In this document: in pieces, positions 1 to 5,814 of the stretch
How the letters are laid out: each line of letters begins with the position of its first letter
Position numbering within the stretch: position 1 is the first letter of the stretch
Source of the DNA: Bacteroidota bacterium
GTDB lineage: Bacteria > Bacteroidota > Bacteroidia > Chitinophagales > LD1
Direction of reading: 5' to 3'
NCBI GenBank assembly: GCA_947457525.1
Contig: CANGXE010000095.1
Location: 1-6,404, forward strand
DNA: 6,404 bases
Position numbers and translations under genes: made by a program
The notes under the pieces: model-generated
What the model was told of the DNA's origin: nothing
The model's input: the letters and a program-made list of their open reading frames with translations, nothing else
Databases searched by the model: none

Positions 1-1298
1 CGTTGTTCATTTTTTCGGGCTTTGTCAAAGCGGTTGACCCACTGGGCACGAGCTATAAAATGCATGAATATTTTGAAGCTTTTGCGCAGGAAGGTGGCCG
101 TGCTTTGTGGGAATATCTAGCAAATTTTTCAACACCTTTTGCGATTATCATGATTGCCGCTGAATTATTTGTAGGGTTCATGTTACTCATTGGCTGGAAA
201 CCGAGATTTACCGTAGCAATTATCTGGTGGTTGACGTTGTTCTTCACCTTGCTCACGGGTTACACATTCCTTTCGGGCTATGGTATCACGAAGTTGTTCA
301 TACTTTCCTCCACTGTTGTGCTTATATTTTTTGCTTCTCTCGCACTAACTGAAAATCAACGTACTAGGAAACAATTACTAATAGCTTCGTTTGTCTCATT
401 GATAGCATTGTTAGTTATTGGAAAATTTACTTCGCTGTTTTTTACTATTCCTTTTGCAGAGGCGAAAATGAAAGTGACCGACTGCGGTTGTTTTGGTGAT
501 TTTATCAAACTGAAACCATGGGAAACATTTTACAAAGACATCATTCTGGATATTATGATTTTTGTTTTAGTGCTTTCCACCAGCCAAATCAAGCGAGTGT
601 TTACAGGAACTATCAATACTGTTTTAGTGGCTTCAACAGCCATTGCTTCTTTGGCATTGTGTTGGTACAGTACATATGAAAATGAACCACCAATAGACTT
701 TCGTCCTTATGCCATAGGCAACAACATTCCTGAATTGCGAAAAGTGAAAAAAGAGGCAAAAGTTGAAATGGTGTTTGTTTATCGTAGCAATAAGACCGGT
801 GAGAACAAGGAGTTTAGTTATGATGACGTAATGAAAGGCAAAATGGATTATGCCGAATATGACAGCATGATTGAGCGCAAAGATAAAGTGCTTGATCCGG
901 GTATTCCGGCCAAAATCACCAATTTGCGCATTGAAAATGAAGAAGGTTTAGATTTGACGGATTCTATTTTTGCTTATCCTGGTTACTCATTGATGGTGGT
1001 GGCTTATAACCTTAAAAAATCTACCGAGGCAGGATTTGCACCCCTCAATAAATTAGCTACAGTTGCAGATGAATCAAAAGTGCCATTCTTTGGTGTTTGT
1101 CTCAACGATGGCGGTGTTGAAGCATTTAAAGAACGAAACCTAATAAAGTACGAGTTTTACAGTGCTGATGAAACACCTTTAAAAACCATTCTTCGTTCAA
1201 ATCCGGGTTTGGTATTGCTTAAAAACGGAGTGGTGGTAAACAAATGGCATTACAAACATTTGCCAACAGCCGATGAATTAAAATCGTATTTTCGTTAA
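1..1298 (+). CDS. DoxX/MauE-type membrane protein fused to a thioredoxin-like domain (BT_3928 family), 5' truncated
   Basis: The frame is open from the left edge, and its first visible residues (LFIFSGFVKAVDPLG) are the end of a first membrane helix typical of DoxX proteins. The true start therefore lies outside the window, and the TTG at base 3 should not be taken as one. Counting from that TTG, further membrane segments lie near residues 45-64, 70-90, 97-115, 124-148, 178-192 and 203-223. The loop before the sixth carries a CGCFGD motif (161-166), as in MauE/DoxX redox-associated membrane proteins. Residues about 230-431 form a soluble part ending in a thioredoxin-like stretch (NPGLVLLKNGVVVNKW, about 400-415), but it has no CxxC. 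Cysteines are only at 161, 163, 220 and 366. The family is common in Bacteroidota and its biochemical role is unsettled; an envelope thiol-redox role is inference. It stops 2 nt before the permease start, so the two are probably co-translated. Confidence 0.85.
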   Translation, partial: LFIFSGFVKAVDPLGTSYKMHEYFEAFAQEGGRALWEYLANFSTPFAIIMIAAELFVGFMLLIGWKPRFTVAIIWWLTLFFTLLTGYTFLSGYGITKLFILSSTVVLIFFASLALTENQRTRKQLLIASFVSLIALLVIGKFTSLFFTIPFAEAKMKVTDCGCFGDFIKLKPWETFYKDIILDIMIFVLVLSTSQIKRVFTGTINTVLVASTAIASLALCWYSTYENEPPIDFRPYAIGNNIPELRKVKKEAKVEMVFVYRSNKTGENKEFSYDDVMKGKMDYAEYDSMIERKDKVLDPGIPAKITNLRIENEEGLDLTDSIFAYPGYSLMVVAYNLKKSTEAGFAPLNKLATVADESKVPFFGVCLNDGGVEAFKERNLIKYEFYSADETPLKTILRSNPGLVLLKNGVVVNKWHYKHLPTADELKSYFR

Positions 1299-1300
1299 GC

Positions 1301-2380
1301 ATGGAAATTCTTAAATTCATTGTTAAGCGACTGCTCAATGGAATGTTGGTCTTGATTGGCGTCATTCTAGTGATTTTTGTTTTATTCAACATTCTTCCAG
1401 TTAACAGCGCTCGGATGACACTCGGACAAAGAGCAGATACAGCTTCGGTGGCGGCCATAGAGCGTGAATTTAGATTGAATTTGCATTGGTACAGTCGCTT
1501 AACGCTTTACTTTAATGACCTTTCTCCCATTTCTTTTCATCACTTAGAAGACGAGTCGCACACTACCTATTTGGATCCTGCGCAAATCAGTTTTACTAAG
1601 CTATTGGCTTTTGGTGAAACATCATTGGTATTTAAAGCGCCATATTTAGGTAAGTCGTTTCAGACAAGACGAAAAGTAAGTGAACTTCTGGGCGAAAAAA
1701 TTTACCCGACTTTTGTATTGGCTATTTCAGCTATGCTTTTAGCTTCAGTTGTGGGTATAGTTTTAGGTGTTTTTGCCGCCATTAAGCAATACAGTGTTTG
1801 GGATAATTTGATATTGATTTTCTCCACATTCGGCATTTCTCAGCCGGCCTATTTTTCGGGAATTATTCTGGCGATGATTTTTGGCTACTACCTTAGCGAT
1901 TGGACGCACCTGAATGTGAGAGGTTCTTTGACTGACATAAACTTCGATGGCGAAACCATCACCGTTTGGAAAAACCTTTGGTTACCTATGTTGGCTTTAG
2001 GAGTTCGTCCGGTGGCTATCATTACACAACTCACCCGTAGCTCGATGCTCGATGTGTTGAGCCAAGATTACATTCGTACGGCTAAAGCAAAAGGACTTTC
2101 ATATTTCTCCGTGGTGTTTAAACACGCTCTTCGCAACGCCATGAATCCGGTGGTCACGTCCATTTCGGGATGGTTGGCAGCTTTGCTCACCGGAGCATTT
2201 TTCATTGAGAAAGTTTTCGATTATAAAGGGTTGGGTTTGCAAACTATCGAGTCGCTTCTTTCATTCGATTTTCCGGTAGTAATGGGAGCTGTGCTTTTTG
2301 TGGCGTTCATCTTTGTGGTGATGAATATATTCACTGATATTCTGTATTCTATTCTTGACCCTCGTGTCACTGTAAAATAA
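1301..2380 (+). CDS. ABC transporter permease, DppB/OppB (binding-protein-dependent transport) family
   Basis: This 359-residue inner-membrane protein looks like the 'B' permease of dipeptide/oligopeptide/nickel-type importers. Helix 1 is at about 12-32, followed by the family's N-terminal periplasmic stretch (LGQRAD, 41-46, then AAIEREFRLN). The core permease domain starts near 126 (VSELLGEKIYPTFVLA) and has helices near 137-160, 168-195 and 227-245. The EAA-like cytoplasmic loop that contacts the ATPase is at 256-280 (DYIRTAKAKGLSYFSVVFKH). The C-terminal family signature is present (GAFFIEKVFDYKGLG, 298-312, and ending DILYSILDPRV). The outer loop at about 72-125 is longer than in E. coli DppB, as I recall for Bacteroidota homologues. 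No partner permease, ATPase or binding protein is in the window, so the substrate cannot be named. The ATG lies 2 nt after the previous stop, and aroK follows 6 nt downstream. Confidence 0.9.
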   Translation: MEILKFIVKRLLNGMLVLIGVILVIFVLFNILPVNSARMTLGQRADTASVAAIEREFRLNLHWYSRLTLYFNDLSPISFHHLEDESHTTYLDPAQISFTKLLAFGETSLVFKAPYLGKSFQTRRKVSELLGEKIYPTFVLAISAMLLASVVGIVLGVFAAIKQYSVWDNLILIFSTFGISQPAYFSGIILAMIFGYYLSDWTHLNVRGSLTDINFDGETITVWKNLWLPMLALGVRPVAIITQLTRSSMLDVLSQDYIRTAKAKGLSYFSVVFKHALRNAMNPVVTSISGWLAALLTGAFFIEKVFDYKGLGLQTIESLLSFDFPVVMGAVLFVAFIFVVMNIFTDILYSILDPRVTVK

Positions 2381-2386
2381 TCTTCC

Positions 2387-2908
2387 ATGAAACCCATTTT
2401 TATTGTCGGTTTTATGGGCGCAGGTAAATCTACCTTCGGTAAAAAGTTAGCAACAAAGCTGAAAATAGAGTTTTTGGATTTAGACCAACATATTGCCTCG
2501 GTGAATGGATTTAAGTACTTGGCGGAATACATCAATACTAAAGGGTTGAGCACATTTCGTCAAGTCGAATCGGAGTTGCTGAAGTCTTTGCCTAATAAGC
2601 CAATGGTGGTGGCCACAGGCGGAGGAACGCCTTGTTATTTTGATAACATGATTTGGATGAAACAAGCCGGTTTGGTAATTTATCTCAAACTAGACGAAGG
2701 CATTTTGATTAGCCGATTGAAACAAAGCGATTTGAGTAAGCGTCCATTGCTAAAAGATAAATCTCCGGATGAGATAACAGATTATGTGCACGTACTACTC
2801 AAAGAAAGAGCACCCTTTTTTGAGGATGCTCACATTACTTTTTATCCTCAAACAGACGACTTAGATGCTCTCGTAAAACAGATTAAAGTTTACTTAAAAA
2901 ACAATTAG
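2387..2908 (+). CDS. aroK: Shikimate kinase
   Basis: A cytoplasmic enzyme that phosphorylates shikimate with ATP to shikimate 3-phosphate, a step of the aromatic amino acid (chorismate) pathway. Its 173 residues match the usual family length. Visible motifs: P-loop GFMGAGKST (8-16); DLD (31-33), where acidic residues bind Mg2+ and shikimate; FRQVESE (57-63) with the shikimate-binding arginine at 58; GGG (78-80), the shikimate-binding Walker B region; the LID arginine in KRPLL (118-122, R119); and KERAPFFEDA (139-148) with R141 in the substrate-binding position. All key residues are present, so it should be active. It is the last gene of the plus-strand run, 6 nt after the permease. Its TAG stop overlaps the stop of the opposing coiled-coil gene by 4 nt, with no visible intrinsic terminator. 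No other aro gene is in the window. Confidence 0.96.
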   Translation: MKPIFIVGFMGAGKSTFGKKLATKLKIEFLDLDQHIASVNGFKYLAEYINTKGLSTFRQVESELLKSLPNKPMVVATGGGTPCYFDNMIWMKQAGLVIYLKLDEGILISRLKQSDLSKRPLLKDKSPDEITDYVHVLLKERAPFFEDAHITFYPQTDDLDALVKQIKVYLKNN

Positions 2909-3969
2909 CCGTTTGATTCATTTGGTTTCAATGGAGTATCACTATTTTCATTGGCGGTTTTAGTGGCCGGTTTTTGAATTTTCTCCAATGTAGAACGAAT
3001 GTCTTTCAATTTATCTTCCTTAGACGCAATCGTGTCATTCAACAAATTTTTCTTTACGTTGATTAATTGCAACTCCAATGAGCGCAAGTTGTTGCCGTTT
3101 GCTTTTTTCTCTAAGTATTCTAAATCTTTTTTGTCGCGTTGAAGTGACGTTTCCATTTTTTGAATGACCTCTGTCAATCCTTTCACGCGGATAGCTGTTT
3201 TGTCATTAAAGAACAAATTTCGTTGTTGGTTGATGTAGTGAAACACTGTGTCAAACGCTTTCTTCAATTGCGCATCATCTGCTTTGGTGTAGCGACTTTT
3301 TCTGCTTTCGTTCTGCAATGTTTTTAGTTCTTCTTGCAGTTCTTTGAAGTTTGACTTTTCATTTATACCAGCTTTGAATGCATCAATTTTTGCAATGATT
3401 TCATCCCGAAGTTTTGCTGAAGCTTGTTCAAATTCTACACTTTCTGTTTTTCTAAACGTTTTTAATTTTTCGAAAATGGCATTGACATCATCTTTGATTT
3501 TATCCAAACTACTCTGACTGATGTCGCGCTCTTTTCTGTGCTCGAGTACGCGCTCCCAAAAGGCCTTACTGTCATCGAACAATTGGCGATCGTATTGAAT
3601 TAGAGCAGCAGCACGTTTTTTTAATTCATCAAGCTCTAACAAATAGCTCTCCCAAAGTTTGGCAGTAAGCAACTGATAAGCCCACTCGTTTTGCTTCGTA
3701 CGAATTTTGCCTGTTTCTTCCGACTTAATATCATCCGGCAAAATGGAGTCCGCATTTAAGTTGGGTGTGATAAGTGTTGAGGCCTCGCCAAATTCGAATG
3801 TTTCACCGTTTACCCAATTGGTTTCTAAGAATTTCACTTGCTCAGCAGAGAGCAATTTTTTTGGCGTGATATATAAATCTAACTTAAACAACTCTTCGTG
3901 CAATTGATAAGCTAACAACACTACTTCTTCTGCTTTATTAATACCTGTAACTGTGAAACGTGATAACAT
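2905..3969 (-). CDS. Lysine/glutamate-rich coiled-coil protein, weakly DUF349-like, function unknown
   Basis: I do not recognise this 354-residue protein by name. It has no signal peptide or membrane helix and is likely cytoplasmic. Residues 1-50 look globular (FTVTGINKAEEVVLLAYQLH), and 50-95 form an acidic, less regular stretch. From about 96 to 330 it is almost continuous charged helix with heptad-like spacing, suggesting coiled coils. The tail (about 333-354) is a disordered K/T/N/S/P-rich end. The segment 208-258 (FKELQEELKTLQNE..., then LKKAFDTVFHYINQQRNLFF) resembles the DUF349 pattern of a short helix, a linker, then an F/W-rich helix with an 'FF-x-x-K' end. That match is by eye and weak. 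ATG at 3969 is the first good start; the 89-nt gap upstream holds a -7-like box, so it may be transcribed separately from tilS. Its stop overlaps that of aroK. Reading frame and amino-acid make-up support a real gene. Confidence 0.8.
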   Translation of the reverse strand: MLSRFTVTGINKAEEVVLLAYQLHEELFKLDLYITPKKLLSAEQVKFLETNWVNGETFEFGEASTLITPNLNADSILPDDIKSEETGKIRTKQNEWAYQLLTAKLWESYLLELDELKKRAAALIQYDRQLFDDSKAFWERVLEHRKERDISQSSLDKIKDDVNAIFEKLKTFRKTESVEFEQASAKLRDEIIAKIDAFKAGINEKSNFKELQEELKTLQNESRKSRYTKADDAQLKKAFDTVFHYINQQRNLFFNDKTAIRVKGLTEVIQKMETSLQRDKKDLEYLEKKANGNNLRSLELQLINVKKNLLNDTIASKEDKLKDIRSTLEKIQKPATKTANENSDTPLKPNESNG

Positions 3970-4007
3970 TAGTCAATAAATTTGTGATTGATTTTTTAAT
4001 AGTCGGG

Positions 4008-4015
4008 TAAAGATA
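4008..4015 (-). promoter_or_regulatory. Possible Bacteroidota -7 box for the coiled-coil gene
   Basis: On the minus strand the 89-nt gap between tilS and the coiled-coil gene contains TATCTTTA, seven of eight matches to TAnnTTTG. A start site about 6-7 nt downstream would give a leader of roughly 30 nt to the ATG at 3969. I found no TTG/TTTG at the expected 18-20 nt upstream; the nearest TTTTG lies 31 nt away. The call therefore rests on the -7 element alone, and read-through from tilS is an alternative. Confidence 0.3.
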
Positions 4016-4061
4016 ATGCTTCACCGCTTATTTTCTATGATTAGTTCAAAATAGTGCTTCA
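4010..4061. repeat. Imperfect 14-bp direct repeat in the tilS/coiled-coil gap
   Basis: On the plus strand AAGATAATGCTTCA (4010-4023) and AAAATAGTGCTTCA (4048-4061) match at 12 of 14 positions, with starts 38 bp apart. The first copy overlaps the possible -7 box of the coiled-coil gene; the second covers the stop codon of tilS. It could be a paired binding site, a duplicated promoter piece or chance in AT-rich DNA. Confidence 0.4.
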
Positions 4062-5405
4062 GGTATATTTAAGTTCAATACAACTTTTTGTTTTTGAAGT
4101 AATGCAAAATCGTTCATCTAGTCTATGTCCTACCACCCAAACTATGCGTCCATCTGATTCTAAAATCCAAACATTTTCTTTTTCATGAACCGGCATTTTT
4201 ATATCGCCAAAAAACTTTTTTAGTTTCTTTTTTTTGCGGTTCATGCCGTTGGGATAAAAGTAATCGCCATCTTTCCATCGTCTAATCACCAATGGGAATG
4301 TCAATTCATTAGCATCTACAAAAGCAACTTTGTTGTTTTTTAATTTGCTGATATCCGGAAGTGTGGTGTGTACTGAAGATAGAGTGATTTTATTTGTACC
4401 CAATAGCGCTTCGCTCTCGTTTGATTGAATCAATTGGATGGTAAATTCCTTTTCAGGAAGTGTGGTCAGAATGAAAAAAGCACGGTCTTTGATAACCCTT
4501 GCTTTGCTAGATAAAAATTGTTTGCCGGACTCTGAATCTAAAGCTTGTAACATATCCTCAATTTGCGTAGCATTAAAATCAAATTCGCTTAAATACTCAT
4601 AGAGAAAAGATGCGGCATGAGGTTCATTAAGAAGTTTGGCAATCGGAATGTAAATGTCATTTTTGCGGGGTAAGAAAAGTTGTTTGGAAAGCTTCTTTAT
4701 TTTTGCTTCGTACAATCTTTCTAACTCATCAAACAACTCCATTTTTTTTGACCAAGTAGCTTCCAATGCCGGATTTATTTCTTTAAGCACCGGAATAACA
4801 CGATTTCTGATTTTGTTTCTGGCGTATTTAACCTCAACGTTGGAGCTGTCTATTCGAAATGTAACATTTTCTTTATGCTGAAAAGTTTTAAGCGCAGCTC
4901 GGTCAGCAAATAACAGCGGTCGAATAATATCTTTCACTTTTGCTTGAATGCCTCGCAATCCTTTGATGCCTGTGCCTTTGGTGAGATTGTAAAGCGTAGT
5001 TTCTAAACTATCGCTGGCATGGTGAGCTGTAGCAATGAAGTCAAACTTCTGCGCCATTTTAATCTCGCGAAACCATTCGTAGCGCAACTGACGAGCTGCG
5101 GCCTGAATGGAAAGCTTGTTTTGTTCCGCAAAAGATTTGGTGTCAAATTTTTTGACAAAAATTTCAACACCATATTTTATAGCAAGTGATTGAACAAAGT
5201 TTTCATCTTCATCTGATTCTGTACCACGCAAAGAAAAATTACAATGCGCTATCGCAAAAGGAAATTGTGCTTGGTGAAACAATTCACAGAGTACGCTAGA
5301 ATCTAAGCCACCACTCACTGCTATAAGTGTTCGTTTTTTTGCAGAAGCCAGTTTTTTTTGCTCGTTGAACGCAATAAATTTTTGTAGAAATGTTTGCTTA
5401 GTCAT
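4059..5405 (-). CDS. tilS: tRNA(Ile)-lysidine synthetase TilS
   Basis: TilS joins lysine to C34 of the CAU-anticodon isoleucine tRNA using ATP, which lets it read AUA and stops misreading as methionine. The product is 448 residues, the full-length form (E. coli about 430). The N-terminal PP-loop ATPase domain has SGGLDSS (31-37), AHCNFSLRG (53-61) with ESDEDE (63-68), IQAAARQLRYEWF (100-112), TAHHASDSLET (126-136) and GTGIKGLRGI (144-153). Next comes RNKIRNRVIPVL (196-207), the family's conserved tRNA-contact region. A helical middle domain follows, then the TilS C-terminal domain (about 370-448: RRWKDGDYF, lysine-rich 390-397, FFGDIKMP, GHRLDERF). The start ATG lies inside the end of the upstream TPR gene (8-nt overlap), suggesting coupled translation. 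The gene is rich in A7-A8 runs on its coding strand, mostly lysine codons. Usually essential. Confidence 0.97.
   Translation of the reverse strand: MTKQTFLQKFIAFNEQKKLASAKKRTLIAVSGGLDSSVLCELFHQAQFPFAIAHCNFSLRGTESDEDENFVQSLAIKYGVEIFVKKFDTKSFAEQNKLSIQAAARQLRYEWFREIKMAQKFDFIATAHHASDSLETTLYNLTKGTGIKGLRGIQAKVKDIIRPLLFADRAALKTFQHKENVTFRIDSSNVEVKYARNKIRNRVIPVLKEINPALEATWSKKMELFDELERLYEAKIKKLSKQLFLPRKNDIYIPIAKLLNEPHAASFLYEYLSEFDFNATQIEDMLQALDSESGKQFLSSKARVIKDRAFFILTTLPEKEFTIQLIQSNESEALLGTNKITLSSVHTTLPDISKLKNNKVAFVDANELTFPLVIRRWKDGDYFYPNGMNRKKKKLKKFFGDIKMPVHEKENVWILESDGRIVWVVGHRLDERFCITSKTKSCIELKYT
4215..4233 (-). other. Two tandem A_AAA_AAG slippery heptamers inside tilS
   Basis: In the tilS reading frame, codons for Lys391-Lys397 contain A AAA AAG at 4233-4227 and again at 4221-4215, each phased as a canonical -1 slip site. 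A -1 slip at the second would add about ten residues and stop at the TGA at 4185-4183, removing about 50 C-terminal residues. The lysines belong to a conserved basic stretch, so the motif may be only a codon-choice side effect. No strong downstream stem was identified. Confidence 0.3.
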
Positions 5406-5712
5406 AGAGCAGATTAGTGAGTGCTTCGTTTAGCTCGCGCCAATTTTTTTGTTCGTTTTTCTCTTTGGTAATGATTAATCCATTTTCGTAGCAATCTTTA
5501 GCTTTTTCGTTTTCGTTCAACTGTTCATATAATTTTCCCAAGTGAAGATAAGTGGCCGTGTAGTCAGGATGCTTTTCGCGTAAGCGTTCCAAGTAATCTT
5601 TTGCCTTGCTCCAATTTTCTACGCTAATGTACTCCAAGCCAATGGCAAAAAGCAAAAAATCGTCATTCGGTTTTTGCTTTTCAAGTTGAAGCAGGATAGA
5701 TAATCGGTTCAT
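5398..5712 (-). CDS. Small tetratricopeptide-repeat protein
   Basis: This 104-residue soluble protein has no signal peptide and is built almost wholly of TPR helices. Repeat one spans about 16-49 (DDFLLFAIGLEYISVENWSKA, ending HPD) and repeat two about 50-83 (YTATYLHLGKLYEQLNENEKA...). Both show the usual G/A, Y and A positions and the inter-repeat proline. A capping helix follows (about 88-103, NWRELNEALTNLL). TPRs mediate protein-protein contacts; the partner is unknown. Small two-repeat proteins of this type are common in Bacteroidota, as I recall. Its last codons overlap the tilS start by 8 nt (ATGACTAA carries both the tilS ATG and this gene's TAA). The two are therefore probably one transcript, and a link to TilS or tRNA handling is conceivable but unproven. 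The ATG at 5712 faces etfB across a 102-nt divergent gap. Confidence 0.88.
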   Translation of the reverse strand: MNRLSILLQLEKQKPNDDFLLFAIGLEYISVENWSKAKDYLERLREKHPDYTATYLHLGKLYEQLNENEKAKDCYENGLIITKEKNEQKNWRELNEALTNLLYD

Positions 5713-5732
5713 ATTATAAAATAGTTGAAATC

Positions 5733-5743
5733 TTGTCGAACAA
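5733..5743. other. Short inverted repeat in the TPR/etfB divergent gap
   Basis: TTGTCGAACAA has 4-bp arms (TTGT/ACAA) around CGA. It sits 21 nt before the TPR gene start and about 18 nt upstream of the etfB -33 element, a plausible place for a regulator. With arms this short it may be chance. The rest of the 102-nt gap (5713-5814) is AT-rich; for the minus strand I saw only weak -7 look-alikes (for example TAATTTTC) without a paired -33. Confidence 0.2.
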
Positions 5744-5761
5744 TGGTAGGGAAAATAATGT

Positions 5762-5791
5762 TTTGAAAATTACTATTGTTAGATATTTTCG
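5762..5791 (+). promoter_or_regulatory. Candidate Bacteroidota-type promoter of etfB
   Basis: TTTG (5762-5765) is followed after 18 nt by TATTTTCG (5784-5791), one mismatch from TAnnTTTG. This is the -33/-7 pair and spacing expected for the primary sigma factor of Bacteroidota. Transcription would start near 5798, giving a leader of about 17 nt. That leader is A-rich (AAATAAAAAAATAACCT before the ATG) and lacks a Shine-Dalgarno sequence, as is usual in this phylum. Confidence 0.5.
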
Positions 5792-5814
5792 CCCTGCAAA
5801 TAAAAAAATAACCT

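Noticed and set aside
3..5. TTG at base 3 as the start of the DoxX/MauE protein
   Set aside because: The residues from here are the middle of the family's first membrane helix, and the frame is open to the window edge, so this is a truncated gene and not a start.
2221..2553. 110-codon minus-strand frame across the permease/aroK junction
   Set aside because: It is fully antisense to two well-supported genes with conserved motifs; its length is explained by the codon structure of the other strand.
2909..2990. Possible intrinsic terminator after aroK
   Set aside because: T-rich stretches are present, but I could not find a GC-rich stem preceding a T run; the bases also code for the opposing protein's tail.
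3707..3907. 66-codon plus-strand frame inside the coiled-coil gene
   Set aside because: Short shadow frame with no motif, opposite a longer open frame with consistent helical composition.
4654..4881. 75-codon plus-strand frame inside tilS
   Set aside because: Antisense to the middle of TilS and without recognisable features.
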